A DNA stretch of 64,000 bases from Bradyrhizobium sp. SK17 (GCF_002831585.1 NZ_CP025113.1:2356001-2420000), one strand, 5' to 3'. Shown: positions 44,601 through 53,543, counted from the stretch's first letter. The notes: generated by a model not told the origin, from the letters alone. A program made the numbers and translations.

Positions 44601-45278
44601 ATGACCGCCGCCGGCTTCAGGCGGGGCCTGGTCGCGGCGCTGCCCTTCCTGCTCAGCAACGGCGCCGCCGGCCTGGTGATGGGGCTGACCTACAAGGGAC
44701 TTGGGCTGGGGGCACCACACGCCATTCTGTTCAGCCTGCTGGTCTACTCCGCCACGGCCCAGGCGATCACACTGAGCATGTGGGCTCATCCGCTGCCGAT
44801 CGCCGCCATGGTGGTTGCCTGCATTGCCACGAATTCGCGATACTTACTGATGGGCGCCCATCTACGCCAGATGTTTGGAGCGCTGGCACCCCGGAGGATG
44901 CTGCCCACGCTGTTCCTGCTGGCCGACGCGTCATGGCTGATGACCAACTCGGATGCCGAGCGCAACGGACCCGACGCGGGCTATCTGCTCGGATCGAGCA
45001 TCCCAATGGCGGTCGGCTGGGTCGGCGGCACCGCGCTCGCCTATGCCGCCCCGCTCGGGTCGAACGAACCGCTCAAGCTCGCCGCCGCGTTGCTGCCGAC
45101 GATGTTCATCGCGACCCTGCTGCCGAGCCAGTGGAAGACCGCGAGATCGCCGTGGCCGTGGCTGACCTCGGCCGTCGCAGCGCTTCTCGTTGCCCGGTTC
45201 GTGGATCCGAGCTGGTCCATGTTGATCGGGGGTGGATGCGGTACGCTCGTGAGCATGATGGAGCCTGCCGATGCATGA
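44601..45278 (+). CDS. azlC: AzlC-family branched-chain amino-acid exporter subunit
   Basis: 225 residues from ATG 44601. In-frame ATGs at 44553 and 44559 lie inside the palindrome and are less likely. AGFRRGLVAALPFLLSNGAAGLVMG and FSLLVYSATAQAITLSMW, then IATNSRYLLMGAHLRQ, are the AzlC hallmarks (FAGASQ-like and NARH/NxRY-like motifs). About six to seven helices. It overlaps azlD by 8 bp. AzlCD pairs export branched-chain amino acids or analogues. Confidence 0.88.
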   Translation: MTAAGFRRGLVAALPFLLSNGAAGLVMGLTYKGLGLGAPHAILFSLLVYSATAQAITLSMWAHPLPIAAMVVACIATNSRYLLMGAHLRQMFGALAPRRMLPTLFLLADASWLMTNSDAERNGPDAGYLLGSSIPMAVGWVGGTALAYAAPLGSNEPLKLAAALLPTMFIATLLPSQWKTARSPWPWLTSAVAALLVARFVDPSWSMLIGGGCGTLVSMMEPADA

Positions 45279-45588
45279 CTTGCAGGTGCTCGACTTGCAG
45301 GTGCTCGGCGTGATCTGCGTCCTCGGCGTCACCTGCTACGCCATGCGCGCCGGCGGATACGTCCTCGCCGCATCGATGCGCGAGGACGGCATCGCCGCCC
45401 GGTTTCTCCGGCTTGCGCCCGGCAATCTGTTCATTGCGTTCATTGTCGGCGGCTGCCTGTCAGGCGGGCTGGCAGGCCTTGTCGGGACCGCGGTCGCAAT
45501 CGCGACAATGGCGATCACATCGAAAGAATGGGCCGCGCTGGGAGCGGGGTTCGGCGCGGCCCTCGCGGCGTCGGCGATCGGATTGTAA
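45271..45588 (+). CDS. azlD: AzlD-family small membrane subunit
   Basis: 105 residues with three to four helices. VTCYAMRAGGYVLAASMRE and FLRLAPGNLFIAFIVGG resemble the AzlD pattern (TYxxR near the start, then a PxA/PxN helix). The start lies inside azlC, so the two are translationally coupled. Needed with AzlC for export. Confidence 0.85.
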   Translation: MHDLQVLDLQVLGVICVLGVTCYAMRAGGYVLAASMREDGIAARFLRLAPGNLFIAFIVGGCLSGGLAGLVGTAVAIATMAITSKEWAALGAGFGAALAASAIGL

Positions 45589-45598
45589 ACGTCAGCCG

Positions 45599-45805
45599 TT
45601 ACTTCGACGCGACCCTGGTCCATTCCTCACGTGCGCGAGACTTCAGCAGATTCCAGTCATGCGCCGCGACGTCCCAATTGACGATGGTGCGCGTGCCCTG
45701 CGCCATATCGCCATTGGCGACGCTCGACGTCCGAGCCGAATCATAGACATAGACGCCGCAAACCAGCAGCAGCGCGCCCAAAATCATGTTGAAAAAAGTC
45801 CGCAT
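45599..45805 (-). CDS. Small single-span membrane protein
   Basis: 68 residues from ATG 45805 after a GGAGGG Shine-Dalgarno. MRTFFNMILGALLLVCGVYVYDS is one membrane helix; the remainder (RTIVNWDVAAHDWNLLKSRAREEWTRV) is a polar helix outside or in the periplasm. Looks like a recurrent rhizobial hypothetical. Function unknown. Confidence 0.6.
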   Translation of the reverse strand: MRTFFNMILGALLLVCGVYVYDSARTSSVANGDMAQGTRTIVNWDVAAHDWNLLKSRAREEWTRVASK

Positions 45806-45867
45806 CGCTAATCCCTCCGGTGTCGGCGGGGTAACGTCGCGGGACCGGGTGTGGTTCCGGCGATCGA

Positions 45868-46755
45868 TCAACTCCGCGCGAACATCCGCATCACATAATC
45901 GATGAACACGCGGACCCGCGGCGAGAGCTGGCGGTTGCGTGGATAGAGCAGGTTGACCGGGACCGACGGCGGTGGCCATCGCTGCAACACCGGGATCAGC
46001 GTGCCGTTGGCGAGATCGGCTTCGGCGTGGAAGCGCGGCACCTGCACGAGGCCGAGGCCGAGCTTGGCGCACGCCAGATAGCTTTCGGGGCCGGTCACCG
46101 CCATCGGCGCGGGCAGCGGAAACTGCTTCAGCTCGCCGTCGATCACGAACTCCATCGGCCGCAATCGCCCCGTCGTCAGCGAGCGGATGCCAATCATGCG
46201 ATGACCGTCGAGCGCGAACGGATCGGTCGGTGTGCCGAAGCGCGCGAAATAGTCCGGCGTGGCGCAGGTCAGCCGCTCCAGCATCGTAACCTGCCGCGCA
46301 ATCATGTCGCTGTCGGGCAGCTTGCCGAAGCGCAGCACGCAGTCGACGCCTTCGCGGATCAGATCGATGAAGCGGTCGCTCTCGCTCATGTTGATCTCGA
46401 TGTCGGGATACTCCGCAAAGAAGCCCGGCAGGTTCGGCAGCAGGAAATGTCGCGCCAAGGTGCCCTGCACTTCGAGCCGCAACAGCCCCTTCGGCCGCGC
46501 GCCGCCGAACGCGCCCTCGGCGTCCTCGAGGTCCGAGATCAGCGCCAGGCAGCGGCGGTGGTGCGCCTCGCCGTCGAGCGTCGGGCGCACGGTGCGCGTG
46601 GTGCGCTCCAGCAGCCGCACGCCGAGCCGCGCCTCCAGGCCCTTCACCGCGTCGGTCACTGTCGAGCGCGGCAGCCCCAGATCGTCGGCAGCGAGCGAAA
46701 AGCTTCGCCGCTCCACCACCCTGACGAACACGCGCATGGCGTCGAAGCGGTCCAT
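45868..46755 (-). CDS. LysR-family transcriptional regulator
   Basis: 295 residues. The HTH MRVFVRVVERRSFSLAADDLGLPRSTVTDAVKGLEARLGVRLLERTTRTVRPT is at the N-terminus, and a LysR substrate-binding domain follows (RLEVQGTLARHFLLPNLPGFFAEYPDIEINM). Divergent from two short-chain dehydrogenase genes 120 bp away, which it probably regulates. The gap contains AT-rich LysR-like dyads (ATTATCCGA occurs twice), one close to each gene. Confidence 0.92.
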   Translation of the reverse strand: MDRFDAMRVFVRVVERRSFSLAADDLGLPRSTVTDAVKGLEARLGVRLLERTTRTVRPTLDGEAHHRRCLALISDLEDAEGAFGGARPKGLLRLEVQGTLARHFLLPNLPGFFAEYPDIEINMSESDRFIDLIREGVDCVLRFGKLPDSDMIARQVTMLERLTCATPDYFARFGTPTDPFALDGHRMIGIRSLTTGRLRPMEFVIDGELKQFPLPAPMAVTGPESYLACAKLGLGLVQVPRFHAEADLANGTLIPVLQRWPPPSVPVNLLYPRNRQLSPRVRVFIDYVMRMFARS

Positions 46756-46874
46756 CTATTATCCGACTAGCACGAATAGTGATGCCAAATTATGCCTGAT
46801 TATCCGATAGTTGCCAAGCCATAGCGTCCTCCCATCGAACGCGGCTCGGCCGCACTTTTGATCGGAGATTCAAA

Positions 46875-47615
46875 ATGACTAGCCAAACCAAAAAGGTAGC
46901 TCTGGTGACGGGAGCTTCGCGCGGGATCGGCGCGGCGGTGGCCGAACGGCTCGCCAGGGACGGCTTTACCGTCGTCATCAACTATTCCGGCGATGCCCAG
47001 CCAGCCCAGGCGGTCGCCGACCGGATCGAGGCCGCCGGCGGCCGGGCGCTGACCGCGAAGGCCGATGTCAGCGACGCCAGTGCCGTGCGCGGCATGTTCG
47101 ACGCGGCGGAAGCGGCGTTCGGCGGCGTCGACGTCCTGGTCAACAATGCCGGCATCATGAAGCTCGGCAGGATCGCCGATAGCGACGATGCAACGTTCGA
47201 CCAGCAGGTCGCGGTCAACCTGAAGGGCAGCTTCAACACCATGCGCGAGGCGGCGCGCCGGCTGCGCAACGGCGGACGCATCGTCAATTTCTCGACCAGC
47301 GTCGTCGGCACCAGGCTCGAAACCTACGGCATCTATGTCGCCACCAAATCCGCGATCGAATCCCTGACCGCGATCCTGTCCAAGGAATTGCGCGGCCGCG
47401 GCATCACCGTGAATGCGGTCGCGCCGGGCCCGACGGCGACCGATCTGTTCCTGCACGGCAAGTCGGACGAATTGATCGATCGCTTCGCCAAGATGGTCCC
47501 GCTGGAGCGGCTCGGCACGCCCGAGGACATCGCCGGCGTGGTGTCGTTCCTCGCCGGCCCCGACGGCGCGTGGATCAACGGGCAGACCCTGCGCGCCAAT
47601 GGCGGCCTGGTCTGA
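46875..47615 (+). CDS. Short-chain dehydrogenase/reductase (SDR)
   Basis: 246 residues. The NAD(P) motif is VTGASRGIGAAVAERLA (TGxxxGIG), then NNAG at VLVNNAGIMKLG and the catalytic Ser/Tyr/Lys in FSTSVVGTRLETYGIYVATKSAIE (Y-x-x-x-K). The C-terminus WINGQTLRANGGLV is typical of classical SDRs of the FabG type. Arg/Ser after beta-2 (NYSGDAQPA) suggests NADP, but the substrate cannot be told. First gene of a two-gene SDR operon divergent from LysR. Confidence 0.92.
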   Translation: MTSQTKKVALVTGASRGIGAAVAERLARDGFTVVINYSGDAQPAQAVADRIEAAGGRALTAKADVSDASAVRGMFDAAEAAFGGVDVLVNNAGIMKLGRIADSDDATFDQQVAVNLKGSFNTMREAARRLRNGGRIVNFSTSVVGTRLETYGIYVATKSAIESLTAILSKELRGRGITVNAVAPGPTATDLFLHGKSDELIDRFAKMVPLERLGTPEDIAGVVSFLAGPDGAWINGQTLRANGGLV

Positions 47616-47664
47616 CGTTTTCAACCCAACACTCGTTCAACTCGTCATCACAAGGAAACGTGTC

Positions 47665-48564
47665 ATGAAGCAAGTCATCGTCATCACCGGCGCGTCGAGC
47701 GGCTTTGGCCGCCTCACCGCCAACGCACTCGCCAGGGCCGGCCACACCGTCTACGCCTCGATGCGCCACACCACCGGTCGCAACGCCGCCGCGGTCGCCG
47801 ATATCGAGGAGTTCGCCAGGGACAACAAGGTCGATCTGCGCGCAATCGAGCTCGATGTCGGCTCGCAGGCGTCGGTCGATGCGGCGATCGCTCAGATCGT
47901 CGCCGAGGAAGGCCGCCTCGATGTCGTGATGCACAATGCCGGTCACATGGTGTTCGGTCCGGCGGAGGCGTTCACACTCGAACAGCTTGCCGAGCTCTAT
48001 GACATCAATGTGCTCTCGACTCAACGCGTCAACCGAGCGGCGCTGCCACAGCTGCGCAAGCAGGGCAGGGGGCTCGTGGTCTGGGTGTCGAGCAGCTCTT
48101 CGGCCGGCGGCACGCCGCCTTACCTCGCGCCGTATTTCGCGGCGAAGGCCGGCATGGATGCGATGGCCGTGATCTATGCCCGCGAGCTCACGCGCTGGGG
48201 CATTGAGACCTCGATCATCGTGCCCGGCGCCTTCACCGGCGGCACCAACCACTTCGCGCATTCCGGCCGTCCCGCTGACGAGGCGCGCGTCGCCGAATAC
48301 GAAGCCGGCCCCTATGCCGGCTTCGGCGAGCAGATCATGAAGGCGTTCGCGGCCATCGTGCCCGAAGACGCCGATGCGTCGCTGGTCGCGGACGCGATCG
48401 TCAAAGTCGTTGACACGCCGTTCGGCAAACGGCCGTTCCGTGTCCACATCGATCCGACCCAGGACGGCGCTGAGGTCGCATTCGGCGTGATCGACCGCGT
48501 CCGCAACGAGATGCTGCACCGGGTCGGGTTCGCAGACCTGCTCAAGCCGCGGGTGAATGAGTAA
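47665..48564 (+). CDS. Short-chain dehydrogenase/reductase, second SDR
   Basis: 299 residues from ATG 47665. MKQVIVITGASSGFGRLTANALARAGHTVYASMR is the cofactor site (TGASSGFG), VMHNAGHMVFG the NNAG-like motif, and WVSSSSSAGGTPPYLAPYFAAKAGMDA the active site (Tyr-x-x-x-Lys as YFAAK). Longer than the first SDR, with an extended substrate region. 49 bp after the first SDR and probably co-transcribed. Confidence 0.92.
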   Translation: MKQVIVITGASSGFGRLTANALARAGHTVYASMRHTTGRNAAAVADIEEFARDNKVDLRAIELDVGSQASVDAAIAQIVAEEGRLDVVMHNAGHMVFGPAEAFTLEQLAELYDINVLSTQRVNRAALPQLRKQGRGLVVWVSSSSSAGGTPPYLAPYFAAKAGMDAMAVIYARELTRWGIETSIIVPGAFTGGTNHFAHSGRPADEARVAEYEAGPYAGFGEQIMKAFAAIVPEDADASLVADAIVKVVDTPFGKRPFRVHIDPTQDGAEVAFGVIDRVRNEMLHRVGFADLLKPRVNE

Positions 48565-48569
48565 CCAAA

Positions 48570-48659
48570 GCATGATCCGGACAAATGCGAAGCGGTTTTC
48601 CGAAAAGATCATCCGCAAACAAGAAGCCAAAGCGAAATGACGATTCAACCCTCATCTCG
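48570..48659. repeat. Bradyrhizobium-type REP element, copy 1
   Basis: GCATGATCCGGA...GCGGTTTTCCGAAAAGATCATCCG followed by CAAACAAGAAGCCAAAGCGAAATGACGATTCAAC. The core is an imperfect palindrome. A second copy lies at 53177-53266 with the same order and about 90% agreement by eye. Confidence 0.85.
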
Positions 48660-48679
48660 CTTTGGGCGCACTCTCGCCA

Positions 48680-48764
48680 CGTCATTGCGAGGAGCGACAG
48701 CGACGAAGCAATCCATGCCTCCGCTTGCGGCGCGATGGATTGCTTCGCTTCGCTCGCAATGACG
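48680..48764. repeat. Palindromic repeat (CGTCATTGCGAGGAGCG type)
   Basis: Arms CGTCATTGCGAG and CTCGCAATGACG with inner arms GAAGCAATCCAT / ATGGATTGCTTC form a long hairpin. A widespread intergenic element of alphaproteobacterial genomes. It sits between the SDR operon and the convergent hydrolase gene. Confidence 0.8.
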
Positions 48765-48794
48765 GGGATGGAGCCGCAACCAGCCGAGGATGTT

Positions 48795-49877
48795 TTAGGC
48801 GCCGCCGGCTGGAGCGCAGTCCAGCCAGCGAAGTATCTCCGCATTGATCTCGCGCGGATAAGTATGGCTGAGATCGTCGATCTCGCGATAGACGACCTTG
48901 GCGCCGGTGGCCGACAGCAGGCTCTGGGTCTGCCGCGCGGTCTGCACCGGGAACATCCAGTCCTGCCGGCCATGGGTGATGAAGATCGGCAGGCCGCGCA
49001 GCCGCTCCGCATCGGCCATCTCGGCCATCAGCGGATGGAAGGTCGCCGCGACCGGGGCGAGATGCGTGAAACGCGAGGCGCCGTCGAGCCCGGTGACATA
49101 ACTGAACGTGCCGCCATCGCTCATGCCGGTCAGCAGCATGCGCCGCTCGTCGATGTTCCAGCGCGCGCGCACCTGGTCGACGATGCGGTTGAGGTTCGGC
49201 GTGTCGGTGTCGTCGCCCATCAGCGCCCAGGTCTGGCCGGTCGCGGTCGGCGCCACCAGGATGGCGCCGCGGCTGCGCGCGTCGCGCAGCCAGCTCCACA
49301 GGAAGCCGCGGCCATTGCCGCTGCCGCCATGCAGCGCCATCACCAGCGGCCACGAGCGATCCGGCGTGTAATATTCCGGCACATACATCGAGAAGCCGCC
49401 GCGGCTGCCCGGCTCGTTGCGCTCATGGAAGATGCCGGTGTCGTCGTTGGGCTTCGCCGCGAGCCTGGCCTGCAGATCGGTGTCCTCGCGCAACTCGGGC
49501 GTGATGAAGAAGCCGCTGACCGGCGGCAACTCGGTCAACGGATACAGCGCCTCCTGCGCCCGTGGCAGGTAGCGCAGCGCGCGGAACACGCTGACCAGAT
49601 CGCCTTCGCCGTTCTGTACCGCGCGCAGCCCCGCATAGCCCGCCAACGCTGGTTCGATCGATGCTTCCAATGCGACCTTGATGTGCGCGAACTTCTCCGG
49701 CCAGTCGGCCAGCCGTGGCCGCACCGCTTGCAGCGCCGCCTCGGGCTCGCCCGCGATCTGCATCACCCGGTCGAAGTCCGGCGGGTTGAGGTTGCGCGCG
49801 ACGAAGGCCAGCGATTCCAGCGTCTGCAACAGCGGCGGCAGCACGGCCACGATATCGTCAACCACGGCCTCGCTCAT
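48795..49877 (-). CDS. Alpha/beta-hydrolase (esterase or depolymerase-like)
   Basis: 360 residues. The first 150 are helical and unique. The hydrolase domain has WPLVMALHGGSGNGRGFLW (oxyanion HG), the nucleophile elbow LLTGMSDGGTFSY, Asp near GRQDWMFP and His in DDLSHTYPRE. Resembles PHB-depolymerase/feruloyl-esterase-type carboxylesterases (phospholipase/carboxylesterase family). No signal peptide, so cytoplasmic. Substrate unknown. Followed closely on the same strand by other leftward genes. Confidence 0.85.
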   Translation of the reverse strand: MSEAVVDDIVAVLPPLLQTLESLAFVARNLNPPDFDRVMQIAGEPEAALQAVRPRLADWPEKFAHIKVALEASIEPALAGYAGLRAVQNGEGDLVSVFRALRYLPRAQEALYPLTELPPVSGFFITPELREDTDLQARLAAKPNDDTGIFHERNEPGSRGGFSMYVPEYYTPDRSWPLVMALHGGSGNGRGFLWSWLRDARSRGAILVAPTATGQTWALMGDDTDTPNLNRIVDQVRARWNIDERRMLLTGMSDGGTFSYVTGLDGASRFTHLAPVAATFHPLMAEMADAERLRGLPIFITHGRQDWMFPVQTARQTQSLLSATGAKVVYREIDDLSHTYPREINAEILRWLDCAPAGGA

Positions 49878-49894
49878 CGCCGCTGTCCCCTGTC

Positions 49895-50866
49895 CTAGTG
49901 TAGCCGCGGTGCCTTCAAGAGCTTCATGCGGTCGATCGAGGCCAGCGTCACGTCGAAAGTGACGCCCTCATGATAGACCGTCAGCGGCACGTCGACGCCG
50001 GCCGTGCCGAGCGACCAGAGCTTCCTGTAGAAGCCGGTCTGATCCGTCACCTTCTCGCCGGCGACCGCGAGGATCACGTCGCCGGTCTTCAATTCGGCAC
50101 GCGCCGCAGGTCCCATGCTGGCGACGCCGATCACCACGAGGCGGTTGTCGATCTCCATCGTGTGCATGCCGAGCCAGGGCCGCGCCGGCTTGTTGACACG
50201 GCCGAATCTGCGCAGGTCGTCGAGCACAGGATTGAGCAGATCGATCGGAACGATCATGTTGACATGCTCGGCGCGGCCCGAGCGCTCGCGTTCGAGCTGC
50301 AGCGAGCCGATGCCGATCAGCTCGCCGGCATTGTTGAGCAATCCGGTGCCGCCCCAGTTCGGGTGCGACGGATGGGTGAAGATCGCCTCGTCGAGCAGGT
50401 ACTCCCAGTAGCCCGCGAATTCCTGCTTCGCGGCGATCTGGCTCGCGACCGATCGGGTGCGGCCGCCGGCGCCGCCGAGCACGACATTGTCACCGATCCG
50501 CGTCGCCGCCGAGGAGCCGATCGGCAGCGGATCAAGGTCGAGCCTGCCGAGCACTTGCACCAGGCCGAAGCCCGATTCGAAATCGAAGCCGAGCGCGTGG
50601 CCCTCGACCGCGCGGCCGTCGCCGAGATGCAGCCATACCGTGGCCGCCTCGGTGATCAGATAGCCGATCGTCAGCACCAGCCCGTCGTCGATCAGAACGC
50701 CGTTGCCGGCGCGCTCGGTGCCGAGCGTCTCGGCGCTGAAGGCGTCGGGTGGAATGATCGAATGCAGTCCGACCACACTCCTCAGCGCGCGATCGAGATC
50801 GAAGCGGTAATCTTCGGGGCGAGGCTGAAAGGCCGGTGGCACTTTCCATTCGGTGGTGGCGGGCAT
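49895..50866 (-). CDS. HtrA/DegP-like protein with PDZ domain, catalytic residues lost
   Basis: 323 residues from ATG 50866; no signal peptide. The trypsin-like domain shows GNGVLIDDGLVLTIGYLITEA, where the family has TNAHVV, so the catalytic His is Tyr. Next is DFESGFGLVQVLG, where the family has D-x-x-x-D-L-A-V, so the Asp is lost. Then HPNWGGTGLLNNAGELIGIG, where GNSGGPL is expected, so the Ser is Trp. A PDZ domain follows (RPWLGMHTMEID, GPAARAELKTGDVILAVAGEKV). It should bind peptides but not cut them. Ends 17 bp upstream of the hydrolase gene, so both may be one operon. Confidence 0.85.
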   Translation of the reverse strand: MPATTEWKVPPAFQPRPEDYRFDLDRALRSVVGLHSIIPPDAFSAETLGTERAGNGVLIDDGLVLTIGYLITEAATVWLHLGDGRAVEGHALGFDFESGFGLVQVLGRLDLDPLPIGSSAATRIGDNVVLGGAGGRTRSVASQIAAKQEFAGYWEYLLDEAIFTHPSHPNWGGTGLLNNAGELIGIGSLQLERERSGRAEHVNMIVPIDLLNPVLDDLRRFGRVNKPARPWLGMHTMEIDNRLVVIGVASMGPAARAELKTGDVILAVAGEKVTDQTGFYRKLWSLGTAGVDVPLTVYHEGVTFDVTLASIDRMKLLKAPRLH

Positions 50867-51008
50867 CAGGATCTCCTGGCGTGCAGGGCGCTGGAACCTC
50901 AAGCTAGTCCGAGGTTATGCCGGCAGGGAAGATGGAATGATATACCTTGCATGGCCGGCTGCACAGCTCATGTGGCGTGCAGACCTGCCTCTCGCAAGAT
51001 GAAATGAA

Positions 51009-52526
51009 CTACTCGCTTTTCGTCGAAGCGCGCGCCGGCATGATGCGGAAGGCGCGATTTTCCTTGATCCACGCGGCGCGCTCGTCGCGCAGCATAGTGC
51101 GGCGGACCTTTCCGGAATCGTCGCGCGGCGCGACGCCGACGCGCTCGAAACTCTCCGGATGCTTGTAGCGGCTCAGCCGGTCTTTGAGGAAATCGCCCAT
51201 GCCGTCGGCGATTGTCTGCGCGTCGGCTTTGTCGGCGAGTTCGAGGATCGCATGCACGCGCTGGCCGAATTCCAGATCGGGCAATCCCACCACCACGCAG
51301 GAGCGCACCTCGGGATGTTCGCTGACCGCGGCCTCGACCTCGGCCGGATAGATGTTGGCGCCGCCGCGCAGCACCATGTCGGCGAGCCGGTCGCCGAGAT
51401 AGAGATAGCCTTCCTCGTCCAGACGTCCGATGTCGCCGAGTGATTCCCAGCCGTCCGGCCGCCGCTTCGGTGCAGCGCCGAGATAGTGATAGGTGGAGCC
51501 GGCGCCGTCATTGGGCAGGAAATAGATCTCGCCGGTCTCGCCCGGCGCGACGTCGTTGCCGTCCTCGCCGATGATGCGTAAGCGCGCGGTCTCGCCGATC
51601 TTGCCAACCGAGCCCTTGTGCGCCATCCACTCGACGCCCGAGATCACGCAGGCGCCCTGCCGCTCGGTGCCGCCATAGAGCTCCCAGACCCGTTCCGGCC
51701 CGAGCCATTCGATCCACTTCTCCTTCAGCCAGGGCGGCATCGGCGCCGCCATGTGAAACACGATCTGCAGGCTGGAGACATCGTAGCGGTTGCGCACCTC
51801 CTCGGGCAGCGCCCAGATCCGATGCATCATGGTCGGCACGAAGTTGACCCATTGCACGCGCTCACGCGCGATCAGCCGCAGTGTCTCCTCGGCGTCGAAC
51901 TTCACCATGCCGGTCAGCTTGCCGCCACCGAACAGAGCGGAGTGCGACAGGATGAACGGCGCGTTGTGATAGAGCGGACCCGGGTTGAGCAGCGAAGCCT
52001 GATGCGGAATTCCGAGCATCAGCGGCGTCGTGGTTTCGATCACCGCGGGGTTGTGATCGAGGATCACCTTGGGCCGTCCGGTCGAGCCGCCGCTCGTCAT
52101 CGCCTTCCAGTAGCGCGCGACCGGCGCATCGAGCGGCTCCTCGGAGAATCCCTCCGGCACGAAATTCACCGGCAGCGAGTTCGGCGCGTTCCAGTCGGCC
52201 TCGCCGCCGACCACCAGCGAGGGTTTGAGGATCTCGAGCACCGCGGCGGCTTCGCCGCGCGGCAGCCGCCATGACAGCGAGGTCGGCGTCGCGCCGCATT
52301 TCCACACCGCGAAACTGGTCTCGAAGAATGCGTTGCTGTTGGGCAGCCCGATCGCGACGAAGTCGCCAGGTTTGACGCCCTTGGCAGCGAAGGCCCGCGC
52401 CCGCGCATTGGCGCGGCGCTCAAGCTCATGCCAGGTCAGCGCATCGGCGCCGTGACTGATGGCGATCGCGTCAGCGGGCTTGCGTTCGGCATACCAGCGC
52501 GGCACGTCGGCGAGAGGGAGAAGCAT
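51009..52526 (-). CDS. Acyl-CoA synthetase / AMP-dependent ligase
   Basis: 505 residues of the ANL superfamily. The P-loop-like MTSGGSTGRPKVI (about residue 143) has the Thr/Ser/Gly-rich AMP motif. A5-type YGGTE appears in WELYGGTERQG, A7 SLGDIGRLDEEGYLYLGDR, and A8 GGANIYPAEVEAAV. The catalytic A10 Lys is in DDSGKVRRTML. Closest in appearance to bile-acid or aromatic acid CoA ligases, but the acid substrate is not predictable. Orphan gene in this window. Confidence 0.92.
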   Translation of the reverse strand: MLLPLADVPRWYAERKPADAIAISHGADALTWHELERRANARARAFAAKGVKPGDFVAIGLPNSNAFFETSFAVWKCGATPTSLSWRLPRGEAAAVLEILKPSLVVGGEADWNAPNSLPVNFVPEGFSEEPLDAPVARYWKAMTSGGSTGRPKVILDHNPAVIETTTPLMLGIPHQASLLNPGPLYHNAPFILSHSALFGGGKLTGMVKFDAEETLRLIARERVQWVNFVPTMMHRIWALPEEVRNRYDVSSLQIVFHMAAPMPPWLKEKWIEWLGPERVWELYGGTERQGACVISGVEWMAHKGSVGKIGETARLRIIGEDGNDVAPGETGEIYFLPNDGAGSTYHYLGAAPKRRPDGWESLGDIGRLDEEGYLYLGDRLADMVLRGGANIYPAEVEAAVSEHPEVRSCVVVGLPDLEFGQRVHAILELADKADAQTIADGMGDFLKDRLSRYKHPESFERVGVAPRDDSGKVRRTMLRDERAAWIKENRAFRIMPARASTKSE

Positions 52527-52853
52527 GGATCGTTTCCGGACGGAGAGGCGGTTCGAAGCGCTCTTGTTGCAGGGATGGTGCCCTTAAGGCCACCGCCGCC
52601 ACTTCACCAAGACTGCGGTCTCCATGTCAAGCGGATGGCTGCCGAGGTAACCGGTATCCCGCTGATGGACCTGTAGAATTCCCGTTTGATAAAAGCTCCG
52701 TCAAGATTCCGGTAAAGTTCAAGCGATCGCGCTAAGGCGGACTTTACGGGGCGACGGCATTGTGGCCGGTGCAGTTGTGTGCCGGGCGCGTCGATCGACC
52801 TGCGCAGTGTCAAAGTTTTTCAATGACCAATGTCTTCAAGGGCGATGACGATG
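52527..52853. other. Divergent intergenic region
   Basis: Lies between the acyl-CoA ligase start and the PilZ gene and must hold both promoters. No repeat or RNA gene is visible; no confident -35/-10 assigned. Confidence 0.4.
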
Positions 52854-53174
52854 GCGAGCAATGGGGCACGGACCAAGGTCAGTCGCGAGCCGCGGCGCCA
52901 GCTCAACAACCGTGCGGCGTGGATCACGGTCGATGATGGCGCCACCGAAAGCGCCTGCGCCGTGGTCGACATTTCGCCAGGCGGCGCCAAGATCACCACC
53001 GAAGTCGCGTTCGAGGTCAAGGATCGCCTCGCGCTGACGCTGCTCGCCGATCATGCCAAGCGCTACCCCTGCGAGGTGGTCTGGCGCCGCGGCAAGACCT
53101 ACGGGCTCAAATTCGTGATGGCGGAAGCCGAGCCCGACCAAGCGGCGGCCACGGAGCCGGCCGGCGCGATCTAA
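52854..53174 (+). CDS. PilZ-domain protein
   Basis: 106 residues from ATG 52854; ATGs at 52830 and 52848 are alternatives, and AAGGG at about 52842 fits 52854 best. REPRRQLNNRAAWI carries the RR near the start expected for c-di-GMP binding. CAVVDISPGGAKI is the (D/N)xSxxG motif. One complete PilZ barrel. Single-domain PilZ proteins act as c-di-GMP receptors in motility or polysaccharide control; the partner is unknown. Confidence 0.88.
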   Translation, partial: ASNGARTKVSREPRRQLNNRAAWITVDDGATESACAVVDISPGGAKITTEVAFEVKDRLALTLLADHAKRYPCEVVWRRGKTYGLKFVMAEAEPDQAAATEPAGAI

Positions 53175-53176
53175 AA

Positions 53177-53266
53177 GCATGATCCGGAAAAGTGAAGCGG
53201 TTTTCCGAAAAGATCATGCGCAAAGAAGAAGCCAAAGCGAGATGACGATTCAACCTCATCTCACTG
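53177..53266. repeat. Bradyrhizobium-type REP element, copy 2
   Basis: GCATGATCCGGA...AGCGGTTTTCCGAAAAGATCATGC is a better palindrome than copy 1 (48570). The same trailer follows (AAGAAGCCAAAGCGAGATGACGATTCAAC). It begins directly after the PilZ stop codon and may form its terminator hairpin. Confidence 0.85.
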
Positions 53267-53291
53267 ACCGCTCCGCGCACGAACGCCCGCT

Positions 53292-53543
53292 TCATCGCCC
53301 CGATGTGTTGGACGAACCGCCGGGAGGTGCTGGCGCCGCGCTGCCGGCACTGCTGCCGGACGACGGCGCGTAGCGCTGGCCGGACTGGGTCGGGAGCGCG
53401 GTGCCGCCGACACCGTTCGACGGTGCGGCGCGGTCACCCGGCCGCGGCGGCAGCGGGGTGCCTCCGGTGCTTTGCGCAAGAAGTTGGACCGGTGCCAACG
53501 CGAGGCCGGCGGCGAGGAGGATGGTGAATTTGTTTCTAAGCAT
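53292..53543 (-). CDS. Small Pro/Ser/Gly-rich secreted protein
   Basis: 83 residues with a signal peptide MLRNKFTILLAAGLALAPVQLLA and a mature part with repeated GGTPLPPRPGD / GGTALPTQSGQRYAP motifs. Low-complexity, probably unstructured in the periplasm. No family recognised. Both the signal peptide and codon-position composition look genuine. Confidence 0.55.
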   Translation of the reverse strand: MLRNKFTILLAAGLALAPVQLLAQSTGGTPLPPRPGDRAAPSNGVGGTALPTQSGQRYAPSSGSSAGSAAPAPPGGSSNTSGR

